Position numbers and translations under genes: made by a program
Notes under the pieces: generated by a model
Database searches by the model: none
What the model saw: only the letters and a program-made list of their open reading frames with translations
What the model was told of the DNA's origin: nothing
Part shown: in pieces, positions 11,890 to 23,874 of the stretch
Position numbering within the stretch: position 1 is the stretch's first letter
How the letters are laid out: each line of letters starts with the position of its first letter
Origin: Artemisia argyi
Lineage: Eukaryota > Streptophyta > Magnoliopsida > Asterales > Asteraceae
DNA: 64,000 bases
NCBI GenBank assembly: GCA_030686995.1
Contig: CM060698.1
Span: 141,999,106-142,063,105 of the forward strand
Direction of reading: 5' to 3'

Positions 11890-12560
11890 GCAGATTATCA
11901 TTGATAGTTTGCACTTTCCTATTCAAAGGTTCCATTTTAAAAGATTCTTCTGGGCTCCACTTCTCATGGTTGTACCACTGCTGGTTATACTCCCATTCTT
12001 CCTCCTATCTAATTCTTTGTTGGTATTCCTTCTTAGCCCTTTTCCTCTTCTTCAAGTGTCATCCTTAATGCTTCTTCATCATACTTAAGTTGCCTAGCTT
12101 GTTCCTCTACAACCTATTTTCCTCTTCTTTCATTAGTAGCTGCTCTATGTACTCATTCCTTTTAACTGATTTCTTCTTAACTTTCATAGGTTGTTTTACA
12201 TCATCACTTGTAGTGAATAACTATTTTTTTTGCCTTATTTTTTCTGCTACTATAACCTACACATCTGCCTGCATCCACATCCCTACCACAAAACACTAAC
12301 AGCTGCCTCCAATCATTCCTCTGAAATCACAATTGATAACCATTTGCCACCCCATAACTGGCTAAACAAAACTTCAACTGTAATGGCCACTATTAGCATT
12401 GACAGGAACATCTTCATTTTAGAAACCACTAAAATGGCCAATATTACTACAAAGCTTATTCAAAAAAGGGTCATGGTGGTTATATTCTTAATCACCGTAT
12501 TATCTTCTCATTCATTAAAAAAAAAGTCGACATATGCATCAGTAGACCCTTCAGAACCAT
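11890..12560 (-). pseudogene. Degraded coding remnant, charged coiled-coil-like, perhaps transposon-derived
   Basis: On the minus strand several frames together read as a once-coding stretch. An upstream part contains NDWRQLLVFCGRDVDAGRCA near 12290-12350. A Lys/Glu-rich part follows (KVKKKSVKRNEYIEQLL near 12140-12190), and a tail reads EWEYNQQWYNHEKWSPEESF near 11935-12000. Stops and frameshifts are frequent. The RxLLVFCGRDV-type motif and charged tail resemble C-terminal parts of proteins carried by plant Mutator-like elements. This is recognition by eye and weak. An unrelated host gene remnant is possible. Confidence 0.35.
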
Positions 12561-12746
12561 GACTAAGGTGGCGTTTAATTTTTTTTGAATGTCTTAACAG
12601 CCTCTTAATGCCTCTTAACGAGTCAAAACTCTTAACCGGTTAGACGTTTTGGGCATTCAGACCGTTTGTTTTTTTTTTTCCCGTTCAGATGCGGTCAGAA
12701 GCAATTACATATTAATGGTCTAAACTTGAGAGGGGTGTCTTAATTT

Positions 12747-13690
12747 TGAATAGGCAATTTTGATACGAAAACATATTAACAAGTACAATAACAAGCTTGC
12801 AATAAAACACACCTTAGATTGTCATAAAAGTCATTGACTTGTTTGTTGAAAGAGTCTATTTGCCCATTAGGGTGATAATGGAGTCAAGATACTAATGACT
12901 ACCATTGACAAATGACAAATTCCATAATGTGTATTTAAAGTTTGTTTGAAATCTATATTGGTGTAAGAAGTCCAAAATTACTATGAGGCTTTTAGAAAAT
13001 AACACCTTAGCCACAAATAGTAGCTAACTGTTGTTTTTTCCCTTTAAATACTCCCCCAAATGACCGAATCTATTCCTATACTTTTCATGCGATCCACTTT
13101 TAATCTTTTTTTTATAATGAAACAAAACCCGGGCGAGACTTTCGTATTTTAAAAAAAATTATTTCCTTATTAGGTAATATTTTAATTATTATTTTTTAAT
13201 TTAAAATTTTAAAAATTCGTTTTGTTGATATACTACACAAGTAAAAAATAGATAAAAAAAAAAAAAGATAAGATGCAACTAACAATTGAATTAAACTTTT
13301 TAAATTTTTATCTTTAATAATAAACAAATGTAATTAAAAATCATAAATGAAACAAAGCAAGATTAAATTATTTGTTTTTTAATAAATAAAAATATATCAT
13401 TAAAATTTTTTTAAAAAACTCGCGCATGCACGGGGATTATAACTAGTGTTTTCTACGCTTTATGAAAGAGGTTTGCTACATCCGTATAATATTTACAAAC
13501 AAATTTTCTCGCAATGATGTGGCATCACACTTGACCCGCCTTTTTTTTTTTCCTTTACCAACTCTTCTTTTTTAGCAAATTATTTTGGCACACCTCATTT
13601 TGTAAGAATCTTTTTGTAAACTTTACGTGGATATAGTATTTCTCTTTATGAAATGTAACTTACATTTGCTTATATCTATACTACATACTA
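12747..13690 (+). repeat. Block A, copy 3, interrupted by a Helitron
   Basis: Duplicate of 7270-7870 with the Helitron 13104-13446 inserted. The block resumes at 13447 with TGTTTTCTACGCTTTATGAA, matching 7626 onward. Comparison with copy 1 gives the exact insertion point. Confidence 0.8.
13104..13446 (+). mobile_element. Short non-autonomous Helitron, 343 bp
   Basis: Begins TC, ends CTAG, and sits exactly between A (13103) and T (13447), the A^T target used by Helitrons. The undisturbed A-T is seen at 7625-7626 in block A copy 1. Before the CTAG is an imperfect hairpin (CTCGCGCATGCACGGG) 9 bases upstream, as Helitron 3' ends require. The 3' end resembles the elements ending at 38159 (+) and 18421 (-). 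It carries no coding sequence. Confidence 0.88.
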
Positions 13691-14811
13691 ATGCATTTAG
13701 GACTTCTAAAAGAGAAAGTCTTAAAAATTATAAGACCAAAAACATTTCTCAAATAAGAAATAACAAGTCATTTAGTTATCTTGTTACATACTTACATGGT
13801 TAATGCATTTAGTTAATGAGCTATTTAACATACTTTATGAATAACTTAATGATTGATACAAAAATGATCAATGGTCAATACGGTTTCTATGTTACATAAC
13901 AGACTTTATGACTTTAAAAGCCATGCAATAAACACTCCCCAGATAGCAGCCTCCAACCATGCCTTACACAATAAAAAATGGCTAAAAATCAGGAATGTTT
14001 CTTCTACAATCTTGCCTTACTAGTTGCAAAATCCTACCATATCCTTAACAAAATGCCATTATATAAAAAAGGCACAAGAAGATGATTTTGGTACAATAAA
14101 CTAATAACCATTGTACCTGTCAACAACTCACCAATGTTGCCGCCATCTCGAAACTGTTACCTTCAGAAGTCAACACCAACAAGAATTACACATAAGAATA
14201 CACAACCTTTAGGTTACGTGTGAGATTATCTACTTTGCATCAAAGAAATCTTTATGTTGTTATGAAAAAATCTGAGCCTTTACAGATGTGCTAATGATGT
14301 TTTCTGAGGCTGGCATAATAACTTTCTGGTTCTTGTAGTTTGTTGTGGCTGAAATTCATTATATTTGTGGTTTCAAGTATTCTTGGATATGTTATTGTTA
14401 AAAAGAATGTATGCTTTCGAGTTTGTTTGCGTCTATAATGGTTGAATTTGTTGTTGTTAAAGCTGATGATATTTTGAGGCTTTTTATTACGTATTAGTGA
14501 TTTGTTGAGCTTCTTGTTTTTAGATCTTTTGTGATCTATGAGTTTGGAAGCGGATATCGAATTTTAGACTTGCGATTAGAATACAAGATCTATTATTTCT
14601 TATGTCTTTTAGCTTAGGTTTTTTGGAAAATTTGAATAGAAGCTATATGAGTCGACTACATTTCTTGTTTGAATACACAATCTACTTATTAAATTATTAT
14701 CCAGTTTTGGGTACTGTGTGTATGGGTTTTTTGGTCCTTTTCTTTTAGGTATCATGCCAAGAAAATAAGTCTTGTTGCTTAATTAACTGGTTGTTTTTAA
14801 CTACTCTGTTT
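13691..14811. other. Intergenic
   Basis: AT-rich, no convincing coding region, RNA gene or terminal repeat seen. Confidence 0.4.
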
Positions 14812-15334
14812 TCGCTTTTCAATAAAAAAATTGATATCTCAATCTCTTTCTATGAGCGAAAACCATCATTATTGTATAACTATAAGGATCATTCGTGCAA
14901 GAAAAAAATCAGGAACTCTTGTAGGGATTTAGGATAAACTACATGAAGAAACGGTGTAATTTACTCTAAATTATAAGAGAAATTACATATATATCTAACG
15001 AAACTTCAAAAATTACATATTTTCTCAAACACAAATTTTTAATGCATGATTTACAATCTTATTAAAGCATTCTTTGAGTAAATATGTAAATATTAAAGTC
15101 TCTTGCTATATGTAAACGCCACTAAATTATATTATGAAATGGGTCAATTATGAAAATTAAGTTATGAAAATGGGCTTTGAGCCTTTTAATTGCAGCCCAC
15201 ACACAAACTCACCCTAATTTCTAAAGGGGAAGGCCGACTATATTATTCGTTCCATCCAAATCTTTTTTTTTTCATTCGATTGTTCGTCTTTTATAGTGAT
15301 TTGAATTGTCCAAGCTTGGCTACAGTTGAATCAG
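14812..15334 (+). promoter_or_regulatory. Upstream region and putative 5' UTR exon of the F-box gene
   Basis: A diverged copy of the 9130-9975 region. By comparison with the second F-box locus (37435-37646), the leader exon likely ends at 15334, where ATCAG|GTGCTA forms a splice donor. The intron would run to the acceptor TTGTTTTGTAG at 17261-17271. The same donor/acceptor arrangement is conserved in the paralog (37646/37647 and 39250). The transcription start is not determined. Confidence 0.5.
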
Positions 15335-15771
15335 GTGCTATATTTTTTCAAACTGATAATATGTTAAACTTCTATTTAGCTAAACTACTTTTGTGTTTAC
15401 TTAGACAAGAGAATCCCTAGTTTGGATTCTTTACGTAGTTGATGATTATTTATCGATAAATAATATATATGTTAAATGAGAGTATGAGACTATGAGAGAT
15501 GTTTATCTATAATTGGTTTATGTATGCTTAAAATATAAATGCACATTTTTTTAGGTTAATTAGTAATACGTGACAACCTAATAAGGTCATGTGATACGGT
15601 CGTAATGTCAAGACCAAGTCTTCCTCACAAAGTTTGAAGAACATTTCGTTTGTTTTCCCATGTCAAGATCAAGTCTTTTATCATGCATTCTTTTAGGAAG
15701 AATAAAGTGACAGGAACACTACTTAGGTTCTGTTTCTTTTTCTTTTAGAAGAATGGTAAAATGGGTGGGAC

Positions 15772-16097
15772 TAGGGACGAGCATTTCGACCCGAATCCTG
15801 GAACCGAACCGAACCAGAACCGTATCGGTATCCTACCGAAACAGTGCCGATCCCGATATACGGTATGGTACCGAGATTACGAAATAAGATGAAAAAAATC
15901 GGGACCACTAATTCGATACGGGACCGGTACAAAATCGGGAAATTCAAAAAAAAAAAAAAGGGAAATCCCGATTTTCCTGTACCGTATCGGTACCGGTATC
16001 CGAATCCCATTCGGTACGGTACCGGTACCACTAATTTATGCTCGGAAAAAATCGGTACCACTAATTCGGTACGGGACCTGTACCGTGCTCATCTCTA
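15772..16097. mobile_element. hAT-type MITE, 326 bp, in the F-box leader intron
   Basis: Terminal inverted repeats TAGGGACGAGCA and, from the other end, TAGAGATGAGCA (10 of 12 match). The 8 bp target duplication GGTGGGAC lies at 15764-15771 and 16098-16105. The inside is a dense set of GGTACC/GGTACCG palindromic motifs and has no coding capacity. TIR sequence and an 8 bp target duplication are the hAT signature. Confidence 0.85.
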
Positions 16098-16121
16098 GGT
16101 GGGACCTTTACATATATTAAT

Positions 16122-16122
<1 letters not shown>

Positions 16123-16161
<39 letters not shown>
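16123..16161. repeat. Poly-T tract, about 39 bases
   Basis: Uninterrupted T run shortly after the MITE, within the putative leader intron. Confidence 0.9.
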
Positions 16162-16162
<1 letters not shown>

Positions 16163-17305
16163 GTCCACACAATGTGTTACAACATCTGCATGCTAAGGAC
16201 ATAAAAATGCTAGCTCTCCCCATATAGAGCCATTAACAGCCTTCGACCCCACATGGACCCACATTTATATATAAGCATTTGAATCTAGATAAGAAAAAGA
16301 AACGGGTCCTTAGTTGCATTAAGCCATGCTTTCATTTCGTGTTTACTTATTGAGTCAAGTCCCATGTTCCTAAAGATTAGGTTAGTAGGTTAACTGCATT
16401 TATATTCTATGTGTAAGTTTGATTTTGAATGAAGGGAACAAGAAAAAGAATGGGAAAATTGGTTTAAGTTCTTAATTTAGTTCTTAAATATCATCAAAGG
16501 AGAGTGATCAGCTCAAATCACTCTTCTATCATCATGTCATTAAGAAAATGTAATACCTTAATCTAATAATGTCATATCGACTAAAGCTAAGTACTTTATT
16601 TACACATAGCTTAAAGCAATGGGTGCAGTGGTGCAGCGCATAATAAACTACATGATAGTGCCAAAATGGCATGTACCTATGGCGCCCTCCACCCACCACC
16701 CATTTCTTTGTCTCACTCGTTATAAGTGCCATCGCAATTGTGGTAACAGGCGTTAATTACCCGATTTTTGTTTTTTAGTGTAAAACTGGAGCGAGCGAGG
16801 ATTTTTTTTTTTTGAATTTTATAGAATAAAAGCTGACGTGATAACGTCTATAACCAACATTACCTAGCACTCTTACGTAACCAACAACACCTAGCACTCA
16901 TTGTAATGCATAATTTATGTGGTCTAATAGTTTGAATATGAGATCTAATAGAAATCACAATTGTGTTATTTATGTATATGCTAATATTTTAGGTATTACT
17001 TTGTGTAGTTGGTTCACTTGTTGCTTTCTACATACCAATCTGCTAGTTTCAGGTTACTATACCAAATAAATTGTATCATCGGACCATCTCTTATCATCTA
17101 AACCTGTTGTCCATATAAGTTCCCTAAACATAAATAGATGACGAGTACCAACTAAACAAGTCGATATGATTTACTTATTTGTAGTATTTAGCTGACTATA
17201 TGAATAAATGATCGATTACTTGCTTATATATTGTCGTTTTTTATAAACATATCTATGTATTTGTTTTGTAGACCCACCCCTGTGGAAACTTGTATTTTGC
17301 TTGTG

Positions 17306-18370
17306 ATGGGGGATTTCCTAGCTGATGACATTGTTCGCAATATACTTGCATGGCTACCAGCAAAGCCCTTGGTAAGGTTTCGATGTGTATCTAAACATTG
17401 GAATCATATGCTAACAGAACCTAGCTTTATGAACTTTAGATCGCGTAAAATTATCATTCTCCCCCTATCTAAAGCTCTTCATCTCATAGACGACAATGTA
17501 CCAGCTGATGACATGCCTCATTCTATACTAAAGCGTTGTTTTCCTTATAAAGAACTATGGGATAGGTACTCAAGTGTCAGAGTTATTGGAACATTCAATG
17601 GGCTAGTCCTTTTAGGTCATGCGCGTAAGTTGATTCTATACAATCCTTTTACAGGAGCGTCCACTAAACTCCCCTCTCCACCTTGTGACTGTAGGAAGCC
17701 TGGATATGGATTTGGATATGGTGCAACCCCTAATGACCTAAAGATTGTTAGGTTGAAACAAGAATCTGATATATGTGATGTTTGTAGTTTTAAAAAGAGT
17801 TCGTGGAGAAAAATACAGCTCAACAAGAAATGCATTACGTTTGAAAATTATGTAGGTACATTTGCGAATGGATTTTTGCATTGGGTTGCATATAAGAATC
17901 ATCAACTGTTGATCGTCCTTAATGTTAAAGATATGGTACTTTCAGAGATGCATCTACCATTTGCTAAAAGTTCCATTAGGGCTCATTTGGGTACAATAGA
18001 TGGATGCCTTTGTTCACTTAACAAGGTCGATGCTAACAAATTTGAATTGTGGGTGTTGAAGGAACATGGTGGTGAGAAATCATGGTTGCCAAAATGTTCA
18101 TTCACTGGCAAACCATATCATATATCGATTTGTATTTTGTCTAGCGGAAGAATTCTAATGAAGAATCCCTCAGAACTTATTATCTACGACTATTTGGAAA
18201 ACACGTATGAAAAGCTGAACATTTCGTCCAAATATAAGTATCGGAGCAAAATGTATGCCATGGAGTACGTGGAGAGTCTTGTTTCGCCTTCAGATATATG
18301 TTTTTTGGAGAATGAGAGAGAAGTAACAAAACAAGAAAAGAAATTAAATGATAGGAAGCAACATACATAA
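17306..18370 (+). CDS. F-box protein with F-box-associated (FBA) domain, 354 aa
   Basis: The chosen start is the ATG at 17306, because the upstream in-frame ATG at 17231 lies before a splice acceptor (TTGTTTTGTAG, ending 17271) conserved in the paralog. F-box at residues 1-45: LADDIVRNILAWLPAKPLVR then FRCVSKHWNHML. The rest fits an FBA type 1 region: VIGTFNGLVLLG, ILYNPFTG, YGFGYGATPNDLKIVR, FANGFLHWVAY, and GTIDGCLCSLN. F-box proteins link SKP1-CUL1 ubiquitin ligases to substrates through the C-terminal domain; the substrate is unknown. The frame is intact to TAA at 18368-18370. A Helitron begins 51 bases after the stop, so the native 3' end is disrupted. A pseudogene paralog lies at 39285-40295. 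Confidence 0.9.
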   Translation: MGDFLADDIVRNILAWLPAKPLVRFRCVSKHWNHMLTEPSFMNFRSRKIIILPLSKALHLIDDNVPADDMPHSILKRCFPYKELWDRYSSVRVIGTFNGLVLLGHARKLILYNPFTGASTKLPSPPCDCRKPGYGFGYGATPNDLKIVRLKQESDICDVCSFKKSSWRKIQLNKKCITFENYVGTFANGFLHWVAYKNHQLLIVLNVKDMVLSEMHLPFAKSSIRAHLGTIDGCLCSLNKVDANKFELWVLKEHGGEKSWLPKCSFTGKPYHISICILSSGRILMKNPSELIIYDYLENTYEKLNISSKYKYRSKMYAMEYVESLVSPSDICFLENEREVTKQEKKLNDRKQHT

Positions 18371-18420
18371 AAGAAAATTGGAAAAAATGTGTTGTCTCAA
18401 GAAAATAATTCTCTTTTTTA

Positions 18421-21400
18421 CTAGTTATAATGCCCGCGCACGCGCGGGATTTTTTCTAATATTTTCAATAATGCATTTTTATTTATTAAGAAATAAATAA
18501 TTTAATCTTTGTTTTGTTTTATTTATGGTTTTGTATTTTTTTTGTACATAATTAATTAAGGGTCATGGTCATATATATATTTTTTAAAAGTATTTTCTCA
18601 AAACTTTATAAACCAAGTTTACTTACCATTTGTTGCGTTTGTTGTTGAATAAATATGTAACAATATACAATATATACCACTTACCACCTGCTGTAATTCA
18701 AATTTCAACATAAATTAGATAATGTGGGTCATGTTTAAAGCGTACTTGCTTAATAGGTTTACTTTCAAAGAATCTAATATGAAATGTGACAAATAGTTCG
18801 AGTTTATCAAAGTGTATTTTACAATGCAAATATTTCTTAAATTGTATTATTATCGTAATGATTGTAACATTTATTCTAATGTTCTTCATCCTCGATTGAT
18901 AGACTTGGCTATTTGTTGTTTCTTTGCATGTGTTGTTTAATGTGGCACTTCTATTCCTCGATGGGGAAACACAAAATGCTTAAAAAGTACTAATAAACTT
19001 TTCGGGAAAAAAGGATTTTAGACACATATATAAATGATCAAGGTTATTCATTTGCATTTACACTACATTAAAAATACATGAAAACCTTCTTTGCTCTAAT
19101 GGTATATAATTGCTATGGGTACAACCACCATGAGTAAATGTAGAGATGAAATCTTCCCCAAAGGGAATGAACTTGAGTGTTTGTCAATGCCACCTCCATT
19201 TGCAGTATGTATTTTAGAGATTGTAGGTACATTTGAACTGGTAACAAAACAATTACTTGTAGATTTGGGAAGCTCTGTATTCATGTTCCATAGTTTCTTG
19301 ATCTTCTTCTCTTGAACCCGGTACAACAAAATTGTATTAAAAAATAGCACATGTTCATAATTTGCAACTTAATAAACGTGCTTGTTTAAGCTACATAAAG
19401 TATTCGGTTTTTATAAAATAAACGATGGAGAAGATCGAACTACTCCAATTTTCTACCTTCCAGCACTTTATAGTCTTGTCATTAGTGGAGAGCAGAAACA
19501 TGGCACCATTGGCTGTATGACACCATCTGATGTGGTTAATTTTCTTTTCAATTTCCAAGCTCTTTAGATAGTCGAACCGGATCATGAGGGACCGTATACA
19601 ACTATCATTTTCTCAAGTGCCCTGAATATTGCATGTGAAAATGTTAGAATCAACTGATTCATCTGGATGATGATACTATCTCAATTTATTGAAAGACAAA
19701 AAGTTTCATTTGTTCCATAATTAACTGCATCTTTTAGTTTTCCTTTATCAAGGGCAATTTTCAAAGACTACAGTATGTTCGCCCATCAATTTTCCATATC
19801 ATAGTCCCTTGAAAGCAATTCCAATCCAACCTGGATGTGACTGAAACTATTAGGTATAAAAAACACCTGGTGCAATTTAGCCATAGGATTTACGACATGG
19901 CAATTACTTACATTGATTTGTGGCATTGTATTAGCTCTGGAATCCCAAAGTCAGTTACATTGGCTTCCCAACATCAAAATTCGAGACTTACGTATGCCAT
20001 AAATCGCCAACAAACATCAGCATTATCTCTAAACTTCTTCATCCATGTAAACAACAACAAATTCAATTAAAAGAACCTAGTGAGCAAAATCAATGATTAA
20101 TGACGGAAACCCCAAAATTAAAAAAAAATAAAAATAAAAATAAAAATAAAAACCTCGAAACATTGAATTATATCAATAATCAAGAAATTGTGTGATGTGT
20201 ACAAATAAATCATGCATTCGTTTTAGTGCCAAGGCCACCAGCCACTGACACAAGCATTGGACTCATAGAATAAAATACGGACACAAGCATTGGACGCATA
20301 GAATAAAATGTTAATTAATAAGGCACACGCCACATATTCGCACTGATACATGAGATAAACAAACTGGATCCATGGTGATATGGTGAGAAGAATTACCTAA
20401 AGCCTTGGGCGTCAACTATCTGGTCAAAGTAACTTTGTAAATATTTTGCTCAATAGATAATGGTATACTGGTTTTACAAATTCAGTTCATCGTCGAGATA
20501 ACTTACTAAGTAACTATGCAATTTCTTATATCTATAGCTGACAACTAAAAAATAAGAGTTGAAAGTGTATATTCTACAATAATGATCAAATTCATTATCT
20601 TATCATCGATGAGGCTAAAAAGTCCTTTACATTTCTTGGATACCAAGTAATAATGCCATCATAGCTTTCAAACATCGCATTCAATCGTTTAGTGACACTT
20701 TTTATTTAAAAACAAAATCATAATACATGAGTCACGGATATAACACTTTTGATTTAAAAACAAAAGAAAATACTAAATAATTCACATAAGTCATTTCTAG
20801 AATGTGTCATTGATTTATAGACTGATTCATAGTCTTAAATTGCAGTTTCGTGTACTTAAAAGCACTATTAAGGATGCATGATGTATATCATTCTAATAGG
20901 ATTGATTCACTTGTGTACCTCACATAAAGTCAAAAGGCTTGGCTTGTGTACAACATGACACATTTGATAGTAGACGAACTGCAGAAGTTTTGTTGATGTC
21001 AACCACACCATTTAATCAAGAAGATTCCATGTGCGAGTATTCATCAAAAGCATCATGGGAAGAAAATTATTTTAAAGGCTCATAAACTTTTCTGTTAATT
21101 TGTTGTTTGTAAATAAAAGTATAACCTTTAGTATTTTGGCATGTTCAATAGCAGCTTCATGGGCACTCCAAGCAGACCAATAAGATGCACATAATATAGT
21201 GCGAACAACCACGAGCTACAAAAACACCTCAGCAACATCAACCAGTGGGCGTTTTGGAGAGTATAGCTTCACATAAACTGAGAAGAGAGCATATATCTTT
21301 AAAAATGAGAAAAGACCTGAAAAGAGCATATACCAAGAGAAGTGCACATCTTCAGTTAAAATCTTTTAGAGAAAGGGACACACACAGCGATGCCAATATT

Positions 21401-23874
21401 AACTATCATTCACCTCATTCTAGAGACTCTATCAAGCTTGCACCAGTATCTTGTGGAAGCATGGATACCAATATCTACATCAAATTCATGTGCAATCTAC
21501 ATAAATATTCTTATTTAGAATCAAATACATGTATTTCAACTGCTAATATAAACACTTTTAAGACAGTCATAAATACCTCTAAATGCGACCACTTTACCTT
21601 TACACCAAACACATCTACATTACAGTGGTGGCTAATATACCAGTAATACCTGCATGAACTCGATAGTGATAATCGCTTGAAACAGTGAGCTGCTTTCACA
21701 CTTTTACTAACCAGCTTCACTAAAGATTACTCAAACTACTAATATAACTTTTAATTCCTATAACTTTTGACGCATCAACCAAAAACATTTACTTTTAACC
21801 AATCATAACTACACTACTTTTTTCACACTGTTGCATTGAATGTTAAAACAAAAGAGGGAAAAGGAGGCAGAGCGATATATTGTACCTAACATAAGTAACG
21901 TTAACCTTTGAAACATTTAATCTATACATAAGAAAAAACATATCCATATCTTCCTTCATCTTATCCAACTGTAGCTCATAAATCGCGATGCCCTTCTTAA
22001 GCGTGTTCTCGCTTCTCAAGCCCGGTTAAAATAGGGTGCTTGGCGGCATCAGGTTATTCCAATTTTGTCTTGCAACTTCCATCAGATGTGCCCTACAAAA
22101 TTATAGAGTTAATATAGATTGGGATTCAAGCTTTTCTATGATATGTATTACGAAAAAGCATTTTTCTCTGTATAGGTAACGATAATGGCTTAAAAAAGAT
22201 ATGTGAAAGTATATGACGACGTTGTATGAACTTTTAAAGGTTGTCTACATTAAGGAACTACAAACAAAAGTAGATTTGATGTTTTTATTGAGAGGATTTT
22301 TTGATGAATAAGATTCTGAATAAATATAAATACTTTCCATTAAAAACTACAACAGTTTTCCTAAACGCATAATCCACATATCATGGTTACAAATGGCAAA
22401 TCATTCTATCGAAAAATATTGTATCAAACCAATAGCTATCAAATATTTTAACATCATATATCTACATAATCTAAACATGATTATATATCGTATATTCAAG
22501 TCTAAAGGTTCCCTCAACAAAGGTTCCCTCAACGAAGATGAAACATAAAACCTAATGAATAAGATGTTTAATACATATAAATATGTTTCTACATAGATGA
22601 AAAAGAAAACTTGCTGATCTCTTGAGTTTTATTGAATGAGATGCAGGGATATCTTTGATGATAAATTCGTTGGAATAAAAAACCTTTGGCTATCAATTGA
22701 GTTTATATAATGGTTTAAGCCGGTTTTAGTTTAGGTCCTATTAGGATTCTAATTGTAATTTTATAATACAATATAAACTGGGCTGGAGGGTTTTTTTTTT
22801 TATTATTTTTTTTATTTTTATAAATTAACAGTTAAGTCCTACAATATGTAAAAACTTACTTAAACAACTGTAACTTATTAAAAACTTTCTGAAAACCAAT
22901 AAATCAAAACAAAACAACATCCTTTGTAAAATTTCACAAAGAAAATAGAAAGACACAAAATCAAACAAACATATTTGTTTCGATTTAAATCTATAAGTAA
23001 GGTTCACAGTCTGGTAGGTGTTCAATTATGATGTGTTCGGATATGGATTTTTTAAAATCAGTCTACGATGGTGGAAAGGCTACTGGTGTTGTGTTAGTGG
23101 GGTGGCAATGGTCGGATGGGGGTTTCCGATTATCACCACCACCTGCATCTTCATGTCTTATTTACACCCATCTAGAAAATCATAATATTTGCCATACAAA
23201 TAATTCACCCATTATACTCAATTCTTAGTGTTCATTAATTTAGATTCATTATCATATGGTAGAAAAATCAATCTAAAGGAAAACAAAACAGAACAATAGA
23301 CCTTAATTAAACTTATAATGACACAAAATCTCAATCAAATTTAAACCAATAAACCATAAACTTATTATAACAACTAACCTTAAAATTTTCCTTTTCTTGT
23401 TTGGTGGATCGCACTGTATCACCATATAGTTTGATTTAACGATTATGACTATATCTTATAAACATTAAGTCTTTGAGACCTATTTTTGGTTTGATTAATC
23501 ACATGGATGCGTTGTCAGATCTGGAATTGAAGACAGGGGTTTTTCTTTTCTTGTTAATGGTGTTATGAGATGAGAACTAAATCAAACGTATGTGTGTTTA
23601 TGAGATACTTCAGTTTTTTTTTTAATTTACACTTTTAGCTTATAATTACTAAAAACGGCACTTAGGCCCATGTGTATTTAAAGGGTTTTTGTACATATGA
23701 TATAAAAACGTTTTTTTAAACTTTTTTAGGTAAATTGGGAAAGAAATAGACTTAATATTTTTCAAAATTCAGGTAAAAATTAAATTTAAAAAACAAAATT
23801 ACCAAATAAAGTATGATTTGGTTTTTTGAAATGAAAAAGTTCCCACTAGGGGTTTTATTTTATTATATAAAAGA
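18421..23874 (-). mobile_element. Non-autonomous Helitron, 5454 bp, with captured gene fragments
   Basis: Minus-strand 5' end at 23874 (TCTTTTATATAATAAAATAA...) matches the 5' end of the 368 bp Helitron at 37792. The minus-strand 3' end at 18421 has the hairpin CCCGCGCGTGCGCGGG, then CATTATAACTAG. Flanks are A and T as required. The flanking DNA on both sides (TGTGTTGTCTCAAG before 18421; TGTTATTGAATTAATTGG from 23875) together matches the continuous 3' flank of the paralogous F-box locus (about 40363-40480), which shows an insertion. No Rep/helicase gene is visible. Inside are PP2A B55 exons (19115-19590). There are also unassigned exon-like stretches on the same strand, such as [20 protein letters not shown] followed by a donor near 21140-21195, and GIAIYELQLDKMKEDMDM near 21935-22000. 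About 20221-20306 holds a short tandem repeat of ACACAAGCATTGGAC. Confidence 0.8.
19115..19590 (-). pseudogene. Fragment of PP2A 55 kDa regulatory B subunit, captured by Helitron
   Basis: Upstream exon at about 19590-19457: [19 protein letters not shown] then [17 protein letters not shown], followed by CWKV. These are signature WD40 residues of the B55 subunit, which targets protein phosphatase 2A to substrates. After TGGAAG a GT donor opens an intron (19456-19318). The next exon (19317-19115) begins VQEKKIKKLWNMNTE and reaches SSFPLGKISSLHLLMVVV, again B55-like. The acceptor is changed (CCGG instead of AG) and a 2-base loss precedes FDYL. The retained intron shows capture at DNA level, not through mRNA. 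The rest of the gene (about 450 further residues) is absent, so no function is expected. Confidence 0.85.

Noticed and set aside
19620..20060. Minus-strand DFGIPELIQ resembling a protein kinase DFG segment upstream of the B55 exons
   Set aside because: Only a few residues match, frames shift around it and other kinase motifs are absent; B55 upstream exons or intron are as likely.
21245..21646. 133-codon plus-strand frame
   Set aside because: Lies antisense to exon-like sequence inside the Helitron; composition is not protein-like and no domain is seen.
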